DNA of 64,000 nt from Thiobacillus denitrificans (lineage in GTDB: Bacteria; Pseudomonadota; Gammaproteobacteria; Burkholderiales; Thiobacillaceae): NCBI RefSeq assembly GCF_001530125.1, contig NZ_LDUG01000048.1:63933-127932 (forward strand). Direction: 5' to 3'. The first letter of the stretch is position 1; each line of letters begins with the position of its first letter. Of the stretch, positions 1 through 8,397 are shown in pieces. A program made the position numbers and the translations under genes. The notes under the pieces were generated by a model, which was given only the letters and a program-made list of their open reading frames with translations, had not been told where the DNA came from and made no database searches.

Positions 1-768
1 CAATAGATAGATCAAGTGCGGGAGCCCGAACAACAGCCCGGCAATAGCTGGCGAAACTGAGCCGGAACCTGCTTGAATGAAGGGAACGAAATAAGGAAAG
101 GTAATCACGGTGGCGAATACGAACGCGAACTGCAACGCGTAGATTTGCATGGGCGTAACTTCTATCGCTTCACCCTTGGCCTGCATCGGCGCTTTGGTCG
201 CCGCTGGCACTTGGCAAGTTGGCAGCCGTCCGATGAGCAGCGCCGCGATGAGCGGCAGCAGCGCCAAGTAGCGGTATAACTCAAGCGGGGATTCAATCGT
301 CATCAACAGGCCCAATCCTACCGGTGCGATCACCAGCGCCGCCCGTGCCGACCATTGCATCAGCGTCAAACTATGGGTTAGCGCTGTGCCGCTGACCACG
401 GTTGCCAAATAAGCGTTGGAGGCTGCGAAGGTGCCGCCGAGCAGGCCTTGCAACGCCAAGGCAACGAAAAACACCCACGCATTGGGGGCAAAGCCGGCGA
501 GCAGGAAACTGCCCGCCAATCCCAGTTGAGCGCGCAGCAATAGCGGCTTCTTGCCGTATTTATCCGCCAGCCTGCCCCACCACGGACTGCTCATCGCGGT
601 AAAAAACGTCGGCACGACATACAACCACCCGGCCAGATAGGCGGCTTCGCTGTGCAGCGATTTATCGAGTATCAACGTAAAAAACGGCGGCATGCCGAGC
701 GCGGCGAAAGCTGCGATAAAGTGGCAAACCATGATGGTGGCGACGATGCGGCGCCGATCAGTGGTCAT
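1..768 (-). CDS. MFS transporter, putative siderophore exporter (partial, cut by window edge)
   Basis: The frame opens at an ATG overlapping the stop of the siderophore synthetase gene (ATGA) and stays open to the window edge, giving 256 residues of the N-terminal part. It shows alternating hydrophobic segments and the MFS loop signature GRLADKYGKKPLL after the second segment (about residues 62-74). A hydrophilic linker at about residues 183-200 probably marks the central cytoplasmic loop. It is the last visible gene of an iron-regulated operon, directly after an IucA/IucC enzyme, so export of the siderophore across the inner membrane is the likely role, as for LbtB-type exporters. The substrate is inferred from context only; the C-terminal half lies outside the window. 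Confidence 0.85.
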   Translation of the reverse strand, partial: MTTDRRRIVATIMVCHFIAAFAALGMPPFFTLILDKSLHSEAAYLAGWLYVVPTFFTAMSSPWWGRLADKYGKKPLLLRAQLGLAGSFLLAGFAPNAWVFFVALALQGLLGGTFAASNAYLATVVSGTALTHSLTLMQWSARAALVIAPVGLGLLMTIESPLELYRYLALLPLIAALLIGRLPTCQVPAATKAPMQAKGEAIEVTPMQIYALQFAFVFATVITFPYFVPFIQAGSGSVSPAIAGLLFGLPHLIYLL

Positions 769-2612
769 AGCGCCCTCAAGAAATTAGGCGCGCTGCGGCC
801 ATAGAACTTGTTGACGTCGGTAGCGCCCGTCTCGGTTTTTTCAGCCAGGGTGGCGGCGATCAGCAAGTATTTGATATAGAGCCGATCATCTTCGAGCAGC
901 AACCGGCGCGCCAGCGCAATGTCCTCGCCATCCGCCGCCAATTCCGCCAGCACGGCTTCGATTCGTAGCCTGATGCGGGAATACAGCGCAGTGGCAGGCA
1001 AGCCGAGAATAGCCGCGAAGCGCTCGGTCAATACCGCGATATTGAGCTGCAAGGTGATCGTCGTGAACATTTGTGCCAGCGGCAACGGGTCTGTGACGAC
1101 AATGCGCCGATCCTGCAATTCGGCAACATGAGACGCCAGATTCGGCCAACGCCGAGCGAGATAGTCGAGATGGATGCGCGCCGCGTCGTTGTCTTTGAGC
1201 AACAAGCGTAGCCGGGGCGCTTCCCGGCTTAATACAACGACGGAGTTCTGCTGGTTCGATTCAAGGGCTATGCCATAGCGCAGCCACAACAGCAAATGCA
1301 GGCGCAGTGTTAGATCGAAGTAATCGTTGGAAAACGTTTCAAGATCGCCGCCGTAGAATTGCGCCGCAGCTTCCTCGGCAACCGTGTTTCCAGCCGGCGT
1401 TTGCGCCAATAGCGCCGCCACCGGGATCAGCGTGCTTTCGCCCAGCGCGTCGACCGGATAACGGCGCAGGATATAAGCGAGAAACATCCGGTTATCGACG
1501 TGTCCGCCGCAATCTTCGGATGTCAGCAGCAGACGGCCGGCGATCGACGGTTCACGCGCGGCAATATCGGCAAGCAGGGTCTGGATGCGATGGCCGTCGT
1601 GGATCGTGCTCGGCTTGATGGTGCGAATGTTCTTCGCACCCAGGGTGCGGATCGTCAGCGGCAACTTCACATGCCATTCCGGCGCATCAAGCAGCACAAC
1701 GGTGCGCACCGACAGCGTCGGCGTCACCGCGAGACAAGGCCGCGGTGCGCGAACCACCTCGCGTAATCCGGCCTCGTCAAGGAGGTCATCGAGTTGCTGC
1801 GCCCATACGAACGGATGTACCGGAACCAGGGCATGCGTGTCCGCCATCACGGCAGGCAGGCCGACGGCTTCGAAACTGGGCCATAGCGGCGACAGGCCAG
1901 GTTCGTCGCGGCTACTCGGATGGTAAAGGGCGCGCGGTACCGCCAGCCAGCGCAACAGGAAAGGACGCTGAAATTCCGGGCCGTAAGCGGCGAGCGCGTC
2001 GGCATCGAAACCGAGCTTGGCGCGCGCGGTCGGATAAAACGGATGATCGAGAAACGCACCGAGCCGGTCGTAGTGCAACAGGCGCGAGTGCCAATTCGGC
2101 AACCGGGCGCCGGCCGCCGTGCCATGCAGCGTGCGGAACTCGGCAAACCAGCGTTCGCGTTCTGTTTCGCTGACATGGCGATGCTCGACGGCCACCTGGC
2201 ATTCCCCGGCAAACGCGTCGAACGGAGCCGCTGCGGCCGGAGGCAGTCCGCGCGCGAAACAGGCCAGAATATCCGCTACTGCATACAGCGCTCTGACCTG
2301 CCCATCCGCCTGCCACAGCAGCGGCGATCCGGCCGCGCGCCAATCTTGCATGAAGAAGGATCGGGCTACCGGAATCCACAGGCAGCCGTCGCCGAAATGG
2401 CTCACCCTGAGCCAGGCGTCGCCAGGCTCCGCATGCTTGCCGAGTGCTGCCGGCAACGCGGCGTTTGGCATAACCGCCGAACGGCTCACGCACTCGCGTA
2501 CGTCTTCACGCAACAGGGCATCCACCACGCGACGGCAAATGTAGTCCGCGTGTGCGCCGTCAGCGTGCGTCATGCCGGTATCGACGGCGGTTCCGGGCGC
2601 GGTCGCCTTCAT
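765..2612 (-). CDS. IucA/IucC family (NIS) siderophore synthetase
   Basis: 615-residue protein of the NRPS-independent siderophore synthetase family, which uses ATP to condense citrate or related carboxylates with amines or alcohols in the cytoplasm. Visible family marks are the HPFVWAQQ segment (usual form HPxHPWQ), the KLPLTIRT...IRTIKPSTIHDG nucleotide-binding region in the middle, and the C-terminal GIALESNQQN and LLKDNDAARI segments typical of the FhuF-like half. The frame is open further upstream, but the ATG at 2612 overlaps the stop of the ATP-grasp gene by four bases (ATGA), and the extra upstream residues look like shadow translation of that gene. Length suits the family (about 600). 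The product is unknown; a rhizoferrin-like carboxylate is one possibility. Confidence 0.9.
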   Translation of the reverse strand: MKATAPGTAVDTGMTHADGAHADYICRRVVDALLREDVRECVSRSAVMPNAALPAALGKHAEPGDAWLRVSHFGDGCLWIPVARSFFMQDWRAAGSPLLWQADGQVRALYAVADILACFARGLPPAAAAPFDAFAGECQVAVEHRHVSETERERWFAEFRTLHGTAAGARLPNWHSRLLHYDRLGAFLDHPFYPTARAKLGFDADALAAYGPEFQRPFLLRWLAVPRALYHPSSRDEPGLSPLWPSFEAVGLPAVMADTHALVPVHPFVWAQQLDDLLDEAGLREVVRAPRPCLAVTPTLSVRTVVLLDAPEWHVKLPLTIRTLGAKNIRTIKPSTIHDGHRIQTLLADIAAREPSIAGRLLLTSEDCGGHVDNRMFLAYILRRYPVDALGESTLIPVAALLAQTPAGNTVAEEAAAQFYGGDLETFSNDYFDLTLRLHLLLWLRYGIALESNQQNSVVVLSREAPRLRLLLKDNDAARIHLDYLARRWPNLASHVAELQDRRIVVTDPLPLAQMFTTITLQLNIAVLTERFAAILGLPATALYSRIRLRIEAVLAELAADGEDIALARRLLLEDDRLYIKYLLIAATLAEKTETGATDVNKFYGRSAPNFLRAL

Positions 2613-3817
2613 GCGCCGATCGTCCATGCCAGGCCGCTGCTGATACGGTCCATCTCCCGGCCCAGGCGGTCCGCATCCGAACCCGCACCGCGCAATACGC
2701 CGAGATAGTCCTTGTTGGAATGGGTCAGCGTAACCGTATCGCCAATTGTGCGTAGGGGCTTGAACGTGATCTGGATGTCGTCCGCATGCCGGACAAAGGC
2801 TTCGGGCGCGTGGGTCAGGCGGCCTGCAGACTGCGCGGTGAAGTAACGAATCAGGGCGGCACCCGGCGCGATGCTCAGCTGTGGGAGAGGTTCGCCGGAA
2901 TAGAGGCGCAACACGATTTCGAATAAGGGAATGCCGAGCGTGTCCTGCAGCAGGAACTCGCGGTAATCGCCGATGCTGCGATAGTTGATTTCGACCAGAC
3001 GGGGACCGGACTCGGTCATGACGAACTCTGTGTGGCATGCGCCGAAGCCGACGCCGAAGCGGCGAATGAGGTCGACCACCCGGGCTTCCTGCTCGGCCGT
3101 CAATCCCGTCCCCCAGCTGGCCTCAAGCTCGACAAAATGCGGCGGCGGCGACAATTTCACCTGAAAGCCCCCGAGCACGCAGAGCTTCTCGTCATCACCG
3201 AGGGTTTCCAGCGTGTAGAGCGGGCCTGCGATGTATTCTTCGAGGAGTAAGGGCTGCCCAGGCTGATTGCTCCACGCCGCGGCGCATTGCGCCGCGAGTT
3301 CGGCGTGGTTGCGGGCCAGGCTGACCTGCTGGCTGGCAACGCCTTCGCGCGGTTTGACGATGCACGGGAACGGCACGCTATCCAGCACGCGCGCGAGCGC
3401 CGCCTTATCGCAGACAACGGCGTGCCAGAGCACGTCGAGGCCGCGGGTTTGCAGGTCGTTGCGCATTTCCGCCTTGTTTTTGGCGCGATATGTGACGTGC
3501 CAGTCTTTCCGCGGCAACCTGAAATACTCGGCGGCGATCGCCGTGCCGGTCTGCAGGTGGTCACTGTTGGAAAAAATGGCCGCCGGTATCTGTTCACGGC
3601 AGGTAATGGCGTCGATGACCGCGAGCGGATTGAATACGTCACACGCGACAATTTCATGGGGATAAGCCGCAAGCCCTGCCTGACTGAAATAGTGCCGATG
3701 CGTCTCGGCGTGGTCGGTCAACAGCACGACGGATAAACCCAGGCGTTGTGCCGCCGGAATAAAGCCGACGTTGACCGAATCGGTTGGTACGTGCGCCAGT
3801 ATCACAATCTCTCGCAT
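2609..3817 (-). CDS. ATP-grasp enzyme in siderophore operon
   Basis: 402 residues with an ATP-grasp layout: an N-terminal Rossmann-like part (IVILAHVPTDSVNVGF), a central ATP-binding part with PCIVKPREG and LLEEYIAGP, and the metal-binding end LVEINYRSIGDY. Enzymes of this fold join a carboxylate to an amine through an acyl phosphate. The start at 3817 has AGGAG five bases upstream. It lies 11 bases after the TonB receptor gene and overlaps the NIS synthetase start, so it is translated with the siderophore enzymes. A step that ligates an amino acid or modifies the siderophore backbone is inferred; no named homologue was recognised. Confidence 0.8.
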   Translation of the reverse strand: MREIVILAHVPTDSVNVGFIPAAQRLGLSVVLLTDHAETHRHYFSQAGLAAYPHEIVACDVFNPLAVIDAITCREQIPAAIFSNSDHLQTGTAIAAEYFRLPRKDWHVTYRAKNKAEMRNDLQTRGLDVLWHAVVCDKAALARVLDSVPFPCIVKPREGVASQQVSLARNHAELAAQCAAAWSNQPGQPLLLEEYIAGPLYTLETLGDDEKLCVLGGFQVKLSPPPHFVELEASWGTGLTAEQEARVVDLIRRFGVGFGACHTEFVMTESGPRLVEINYRSIGDYREFLLQDTLGIPLFEIVLRLYSGEPLPQLSIAPGAALIRYFTAQSAGRLTHAPEAFVRHADDIQITFKPLRTIGDTVTLTHSNKDYLGVLRGAGSDADRLGREMDRISSGLAWTIGA

Positions 3818-3828
3818 GGCGGCTCCTG

Positions 3829-5898
3829 TTACATGTCCATCTGCAGCGTCACGAGGGCAGCGCGGCCCGGCGCCGGCATCCGGCCCTGGCTGAAGTCGAC
3901 GCCACGGAAGTAGTAATCCCGGTCGAACAGGTTGTTGATCGCCAGTCCCGCCTTCATTTTTGTGCTGTTCCAGCTGAAGTCACGGGTGACTTGCGCGTTC
4001 CATACCGAATAGGATGGGATTTTTCCCACTGAGCCGGATGCATTTTCGGCAACCGTGTTGGCGCCGTCGGAGAATGCCGCGCTCTGGTAGAGGCCATTCA
4101 CATTCCAGTTCCAGGCGCCGCTGCGGTAGTTGGTCTGGAGATTGACCTGATGATGCGGCGCCAGGGGCAGTTCGTTGCCCTCGAACTGGCCGGAAAGCTG
4201 CTCGGTGTCGACATAGGTATAGGCGGTCTTGAATTCGAGCCCGCGGACCTGCTTCGGCCGCCAGGCGAGTTCCGCCTCGATGCCCTGGTGGCGCGCTTCG
4301 CCGAGATTGCGGAACCCCGCTGTTGCGCTCACGAATTCGATCTTGTTGTCGAAATCGAAGCGGAAGGCGGTAAGACCGGCGTCGACGTTCCGCGTCGGGC
4401 TCAGGCGAATGCCTGCTTCGTAGTTCTTCGCGCGCTCGGCGGCCAGATCGCCACCAAACGTGATTTGCGTGAACTGGACCGGGCGCAGGGATTTGTGGAA
4501 ATTGGCGAACAGGAACAGCGCGTCGTTCACCTGATAGCCGATGTCCACCCCGGGCAGCCAGTCACGGGTCGGGTTGCTCGTTTCGGCTCCGGTGAGGTTG
4601 TTGCGGTAGGTGAGGTCGACCTTCTCATGGCGGATGCCAGGGGTGATCTTCAGCTTGTCGTCGAGCAGGGAAAAGGTATCGCTGACGTAGGCGGCGACAG
4701 CATCGTTCTCGAAGCGCCAGTCGCGTGTAACGGCGTAGGCATTTGTCGCGACGTTGCGCGAATCGACGACATAGTCGACTTCTTCACGCATGTAACGTGC
4801 GCCGATAGCAATTTTCTGCTTGATGGCGCCGTCGATGTCGAAGGTGAAGCGCGGCTCGCTGCCATATACCCAGAACCCCCGCGGAGACGACATTTCCAGT
4901 GTCGATGGCGTGTCGGCGTTGCTGGCGTTGCCGAAGAAAAACTGGCGGTTGCTGCGATGGGCAAAATTGCTCCAGCTCAGTTCAGCGCCGTTATCGAAAT
5001 ACTGGTTGTAGACCAGGTGCCCCCGCAGGGTGTCGCCGTCGAAGCGGTCGAGCGGCCGGGTGGACTGGTCGCGGTCCTGCTCGTAGGACTGCGGCGTCAA
5101 GGCGCCGGGCATTTCGTTTTCGGTTTTGTAATATTGCAAGCCGGCCTTGATATCGGCGTTGTCGGTGACGAACCAGTCCGCATCGAGCATCAGGTTGTTC
5201 ACCGTGGTCGCCGAGTGGTCGCGCTCCGCATTGCCGTCGATGACGTTCGCCTGCGCCTGCAGGCCGAGCCTGTCGCTCACGAAACCGCCCGCGCGCAGGT
5301 AGGTGTCGGTCAGCACGCGGCCATTGTCCGCAACCGACAGGGTCTCCTTCGCCGTGATGGCGGTCTTTCGCGGGATCCGCTTGGTCACGAAATTGATCAC
5401 GCCGCCGACGTTGTTCGGGCCGTAGTGGACGGCGACGCCGCCGCGCGCTACATCAATGGTTTCGACGGTGTTGAGGGTCAACGGAAACAGCGACAAGCCG
5501 GTCTGACCGTAAGGCGCCAATGTAATTGGCATGCCGTCGACCAGCACCAGCACCTGCTCGCTGCGCAAGGGATTGAGGCCGCGCACGCCGATGTTTGGCA
5601 GGATGCCCGTACCGCTTTCGTCCAACACCCGCACGCCCGGCACCGTGCGCAGCGCATCCTCCACGGTGCGCGCACCGGATTCGGTCAACTCCTGAGAGGT
5701 GACGACGGTCCGGGCCCCGGGATGTTTCTTCGCCGCTTCGGGCGTCGGCGCGCCCAGCCAGTCGGCGCTGACCGTCACTTCTTCGAGGGTTTTGACCGGG
5801 GATTCTGGTTCGACCGTGGCCGCAGTCTGGGCGTTCGCCTGGGAAACGGAAAACGCCAATGAAATGGCACTGGCTAACGCGGATAAATGAAATTGCAT
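3829..5898 (-). CDS. FecA-like TonB-dependent siderophore receptor
   Basis: 689-residue outer-membrane receptor. A signal peptide ends near SQANA, followed by a TonB-box-like EEVTVSA. The plug holds VRGLNPLRSEQVLVLVDG and the FecA-like run GLSLFPLTLNTVETIDVARG, then GPNNVGGVINFVTKRIP. The rest is a beta-barrel with alternating aromatic strands. The ATG at 5898 is preferred over the ATG nine bases upstream because GAAAG lies at a proper distance only from the former. The last residue is Met, whereas these barrels usually end in an aromatic residue. Position between peroxiredoxin and siderophore enzymes suggests it imports the ferric form of the siderophore made by the same operon. No FecI/FecR pair is seen in the window. 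Confidence 0.92.
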   Translation of the reverse strand: MQFHLSALASAISLAFSVSQANAQTAATVEPESPVKTLEEVTVSADWLGAPTPEAAKKHPGARTVVTSQELTESGARTVEDALRTVPGVRVLDESGTGILPNIGVRGLNPLRSEQVLVLVDGMPITLAPYGQTGLSLFPLTLNTVETIDVARGGVAVHYGPNNVGGVINFVTKRIPRKTAITAKETLSVADNGRVLTDTYLRAGGFVSDRLGLQAQANVIDGNAERDHSATTVNNLMLDADWFVTDNADIKAGLQYYKTENEMPGALTPQSYEQDRDQSTRPLDRFDGDTLRGHLVYNQYFDNGAELSWSNFAHRSNRQFFFGNASNADTPSTLEMSSPRGFWVYGSEPRFTFDIDGAIKQKIAIGARYMREEVDYVVDSRNVATNAYAVTRDWRFENDAVAAYVSDTFSLLDDKLKITPGIRHEKVDLTYRNNLTGAETSNPTRDWLPGVDIGYQVNDALFLFANFHKSLRPVQFTQITFGGDLAAERAKNYEAGIRLSPTRNVDAGLTAFRFDFDNKIEFVSATAGFRNLGEARHQGIEAELAWRPKQVRGLEFKTAYTYVDTEQLSGQFEGNELPLAPHHQVNLQTNYRSGAWNWNVNGLYQSAAFSDGANTVAENASGSVGKIPSYSVWNAQVTRDFSWNSTKMKAGLAINNLFDRDYYFRGVDFSQGRMPAPGRAALVTLQMDM

Positions 5899-5999
5899 GG
5901 ATGACATCTTTCAGGGTTGGTGGACAAAATCAGCTCGAAACGGGCCCAGCCCGCCCAGGCGTCGGGCGAGGGCGGCGAGGGCGGCAGAGCAGGCGGCGC

Positions 6000-6305
6000 T
6001 CATGGAATGAATGCTTTCGTGCCGTGGGCAAGGGGCTGCCCGGATACCAGGCTTAAGCGGCGCGCCTGGCCCCTGTCGATGGCGGGCCGGGGCGCAGGCT
6101 GCACGCGCGTCCCGGCGGCCTCGGGGCGTTCGCTCTCCAGGTCGTCGGCGAGATTGAGGCAGGCTTCGCGCTCAGCGGGCGTGAGCTCGGCGTGTTCGGC
6201 GGCGCGTTCGAGCAGCAATTGGGCGGTGGCCCGGTTTCTGGTGCAGGGGTGGCGCAGCATCACCAGCGCGGCGACCAGGAGCGAGGCGGTGGGGGAGGTT
6301 CGCAT
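6000..6305 (-). CDS. small hypothetical protein of the iron operon
   Basis: 101 residues, not recognised. The ATG at 6305 follows AAAGGA at a good distance and lies 13 bases after the peroxiredoxin stop. A hydrophobic stretch (SLLVAALVML, residues 7-16) is followed by a helical charged region with LTPAEREACLNLADDLESE and a proline/arginine-rich tail. It is co-directional with and between peroxiredoxin and TonB receptor, so it is probably co-transcribed under Fur control. A role in redox or iron handling is only guessed from neighbours. Confidence 0.55.
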   Translation of the reverse strand: MRTSPTASLLVAALVMLRHPCTRNRATAQLLLERAAEHAELTPAEREACLNLADDLESERPEAAGTRVQPAPRPAIDRGQARRLSLVSGQPLAHGTKAFIP

Positions 6306-6318
6306 GGTTGTTCCTTTC

Positions 6319-6840
6319 TCAGGCGGCAGCGACGAAAGCTTCGCCGGGCTGCCATTCGCAGGCGGTGAGTTCGCCGCTTTGCAGGGCGTGCAGCAGGCGC
6401 AGGGTTTCGCGCGCCGAGCGGCCGACGTTGAGGTCGTTTGCAGCCACGCTGACGACGCGGCCTTCGGGGTTGATGATGAAGGTGGCACGCACCGCCACGC
6501 CGGATTCGGCGAGCACGCCGAAGCCCTGCGCCAGTGCGCGCGACACGTCGCCCAGCATCGGGAACCTCACTGCGCCGAGGCCTTGCCTGACCCAGGCGCG
6601 GTGGGCGTGCGCCGAATCGACGCTGGCGCCGAGCAGCACTGCGCCCGAGACGTCGAAGTCGTGGCTCAGGTCCGAGTAGGCGCGAATTTCGGTCGGGCAG
6701 ACGAAGGTGAAATCGAGCGGCCAGAAAAACAGCACCAGCCATTTGCCGCGATAGTGAGCGAGCGAAACCGCTTCGATGCGGCCGTCAGGCAGATAGGCCT
6801 CACAGGTGACGTCGGGAACAGTATTTCCAATCGAGATCAT
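6319..6840 (-). CDS. AhpC/Prx1-type peroxiredoxin
   Basis: 173-residue thiol peroxidase. The peroxidatic cysteine is Cys48 in FTFVCPTEI, with the usual VLFFWPLDFTF strand before it. A second cysteine near the C-terminus in LTACEWQPGE is at the place of the resolving cysteine. It reduces hydrogen peroxide and organic peroxides in the cytoplasm. The ATG at 6840 has AGGAG six bases upstream and fits the family's N-terminus. The same frame continues open for 83 codons upstream through another small gene, so a longer fused product cannot be formally excluded. Placement in an iron-uptake operon fits protection against iron-driven peroxide damage. Confidence 0.9.
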   Translation of the reverse strand: MISIGNTVPDVTCEAYLPDGRIEAVSLAHYRGKWLVLFFWPLDFTFVCPTEIRAYSDLSHDFDVSGAVLLGASVDSAHAHRAWVRQGLGAVRFPMLGDVSRALAQGFGVLAESGVAVRATFIINPEGRVVSVAANDLNVGRSARETLRLLHALQSGELTACEWQPGEAFVAAA

Positions 6841-6850
6841 AAGAGCTCCT

Positions 6851-7089
6851 TTAGTGGACGGCGGGTTGCGGGGTGGCGTTGACGGCCTCGGGGGTGCGCG
6901 AGACCGCGCGCCATTCGAACGACAGGCGCCGGCAAGCTGCGGATTGGACGCGTGGGATTCCATCCAGCGCAGGTGCTGCTCGACCATACGGGCGAGTCTG
7001 CGGCAGCCGGTTTGTTGGTAGCGGCGCATCAGCCAGCGCGTGGCGGCAATGACGATATCCGGGGTGTCGTGGAAATACGGTGTGGACAT
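6851..7089 (-). pseudogene. small iron-operon gene with apparent frameshift
   Basis: An ATG at 7089 with AAGGAG upstream begins a small protein (MSTPYFHDTPDIVIAATRWL...) not recognised as a family. After about residue 52, near 6925-6932, the reading frame turns into a proline/arginine-rich run that goes straight into the peroxiredoxin. A one-base shift there would instead give ...LSFEWRAVSRTPEAVNATP and a TAA at 6851-6853 that sits just before the peroxiredoxin ribosome site, a normal operon arrangement. Total length 239 bases is not a multiple of three. This may be a true mutation, a sequencing error, or a real in-frame fusion. Confidence 0.45.
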
Positions 7090-7156
7090 GCCAGTCTCCT
7101 TGGGGTTGAGTAGCTGGCTGGCGCGTATGCGCGGGCGGGCGATGCGGGGGGCGGTA

Positions 7157-7363
7157 CTACTTGGTCAGAATCAGTTTGCCGTTCTTGGTGATGCGCAGGC
7201 GATAGTGCTCGCCGTTGTGGCTGATCAGTATTTCCTGATTGCCCTGGAATAAAAAATCCGTCGAGATGATGCCCGACGGATAAGTCCGCTCCCCGGGCTT
7301 GACCGCAGGACGGGAAGCGGCGGGGGGTGCCGGGCTGTTGCTGCGCGTGGGGTCGGTTGGCAT
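7157..7363 (-). CDS. hemP: HemP/HmuP-type hemin uptake protein
   Basis: 68 residues ending in the conserved HemP core: GNQEILISHNGEHYRLR followed by ITKNGKLILTK, preceded by a short disordered Pro/Ala-rich part. HemP proteins are small iron-regulated proteins; in several betaproteobacteria they act as activators of haem-uptake genes. The ATG at 7363 is chosen because it begins the typical basic/proline-rich leader, but an in-frame TTG at 7390 also exists and no clear ribosome site decides between them. It is the first gene after the Fur box and promoter, as expected for the head of an iron-starvation operon. Confidence 0.85.
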   Translation of the reverse strand: MPTDPTRSNSPAPPAASRPAVKPGERTYPSGIISTDFLFQGNQEILISHNGEHYRLRITKNGKLILTK

Positions 7364-7401
7364 GGCTGCAGGCTTCACGCATATGATCAATAAGAAAAGC
7401 G

Positions 7402-7420
7402 AATGATAACGATTCTCATT
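7402..7420 (-). promoter_or_regulatory. Fur box upstream of hemP operon
   Basis: The 19-bp sequence AATGATAACGATTCTCATT is an imperfect palindrome with high similarity to the Fur consensus (GATAATGATAATCATTATC). It overlaps the -10 element of the probable hemP promoter, so Fe-Fur binding would block transcription. Confidence 0.88.
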
Positions 7421-7430
7421 AAAAGATCAA
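7403..7430 (-). promoter_or_regulatory. probable sigma-70 promoter of hemP-siderophore operon
   Basis: On the minus strand a -35-like TTGATC (7430-7425) and a -10-like TATCAT (7408-7403) are separated by 16 bases. The -10 lies inside the Fur box. This fits an iron-repressed promoter. The position relative to hemP leaves a short untranslated leader. Confidence 0.6.
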
Positions 7431-7458
7431 GCCTCGACGCAATAAAAAAACCGTCGGA

Positions 7459-8397
7459 TCAGGAAAGCGGGGGATGCGGGGGGTAGGTGGCGCGCAGCAG
7501 CGGCTGGCCCGTCAGCGCTTCGGGCTGGAGGGTGACATGACGGATGCCGTGCCGCGTATCCATGGCCTGACTCGCGGCGGCGAGGATGGCCGGCCAGTCG
7601 GCCAGATTGCGGATTTCCAGGTGTGCCGACAGTGCGATGGTGCCGGACGACAGCGTCCACACATGCAGGTCGTGCACCCGCAGCACGCCGTCGAGCGTTG
7701 CCAGATCCTGGCCGACGGCGTCGAGCCGGACAGTGAGCGGCACGCCTTCCATCAGCACGTGCACGACCTCGCGCAGCAGGCGCAGCGCCGACACCAGGAT
7801 CAGCGCCGCCACCAGCAGCGACAGCAGCGGATCGATCGGCGTCCAGCCGGTGGTGACAATGACGATGCCTGCGGTGATCGCCGCCACCGAGCCGAGCGCG
7901 TCGCCCAGAACATGCAGCAGGGCGGCGCGGCTGTTGAGCGTCTGCTCGCCACGATGCAGCACCCAGGCGACGGCGAGATTGATCGCGAGGCCGATTACCG
8001 CGACGCCGATGACGGTGCTGCCGCTGATCTCGCGCGGGGTGCCGATGCGTTCGAGGGCTTCACGCACGATAAAGCCGATCAGCACCAGCATCAGCAGGCT
8101 GTTGATCAGTGCCGCCAGCACTTCAGCGCGCACCAGACCGTAGGAATGCCGCATGCTCGGTGGACGCCGCGCCAGCCAGGCAGCAGCGGCCGCCAGCCCC
8201 AGGGCGGAACTGTCGGTGACCATGTGGGCGGCATCGGCCAGCAGCGCGAGCGAGCCCGACCACCAGCCGGCCGCAGCCTCGACCCCGGCGAAGGCCAGCG
8301 TCAGCAGCAGGGCGACAAGCAGGGTGCCGCTATGGCCGTTGTGCCCCGCGTGAGAGTGGGCGTGGCTGGTGCTGTGATCGTGCTTATGCGCGGCCAC
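7459..8397 (-). CDS. CDF family cation efflux transporter (CzcD/ZitB-like)
   Basis: 312 residues. A histidine-rich N-terminus (HKHDHSTSHAHSHAGHNGH) precedes six hydrophobic segments. The metal site is visible as LADAAHMVTDSSAL in TM2 and HVLGDALGSVAA in TM5; the C-terminal cytoplasmic domain has VHDLHVWTLSSG. Such antiporters export Zn, Co, Cd or Fe against protons at the inner membrane. The D/H pattern in TM2 (HxxxD) and TM5 (HxxxD) suggests zinc. The gene starts with GTG and overlaps the end of nagZ by 14 bases, so it is translated from the nagZ operon although it sits next to the iron genes. Confidence 0.93.
   Translation of the reverse strand: MAAHKHDHSTSHAHSHAGHNGHSGTLLVALLLTLAFAGVEAAAGWWSGSLALLADAAHMVTDSSALGLAAAAAWLARRPPSMRHSYGLVRAEVLAALINSLLMLVLIGFIVREALERIGTPREISGSTVIGVAVIGLAINLAVAWVLHRGEQTLNSRAALLHVLGDALGSVAAITAGIVIVTTGWTPIDPLLSLLVAALILVSALRLLREVVHVLMEGVPLTVRLDAVGQDLATLDGVLRVHDLHVWTLSSGTIALSAHLEIRNLADWPAILAAASQAMDTRHGIRHVTLQPEALTGQPLLRATYPPHPPLS

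Noticed and set aside
4150-5862. 570-codon plus-strand frame opposite the TonB receptor
   Set aside because: It is a shadow of the receptor gene; the receptor strand shows a signal peptide, plug motifs and barrel pattern, while this product has none.
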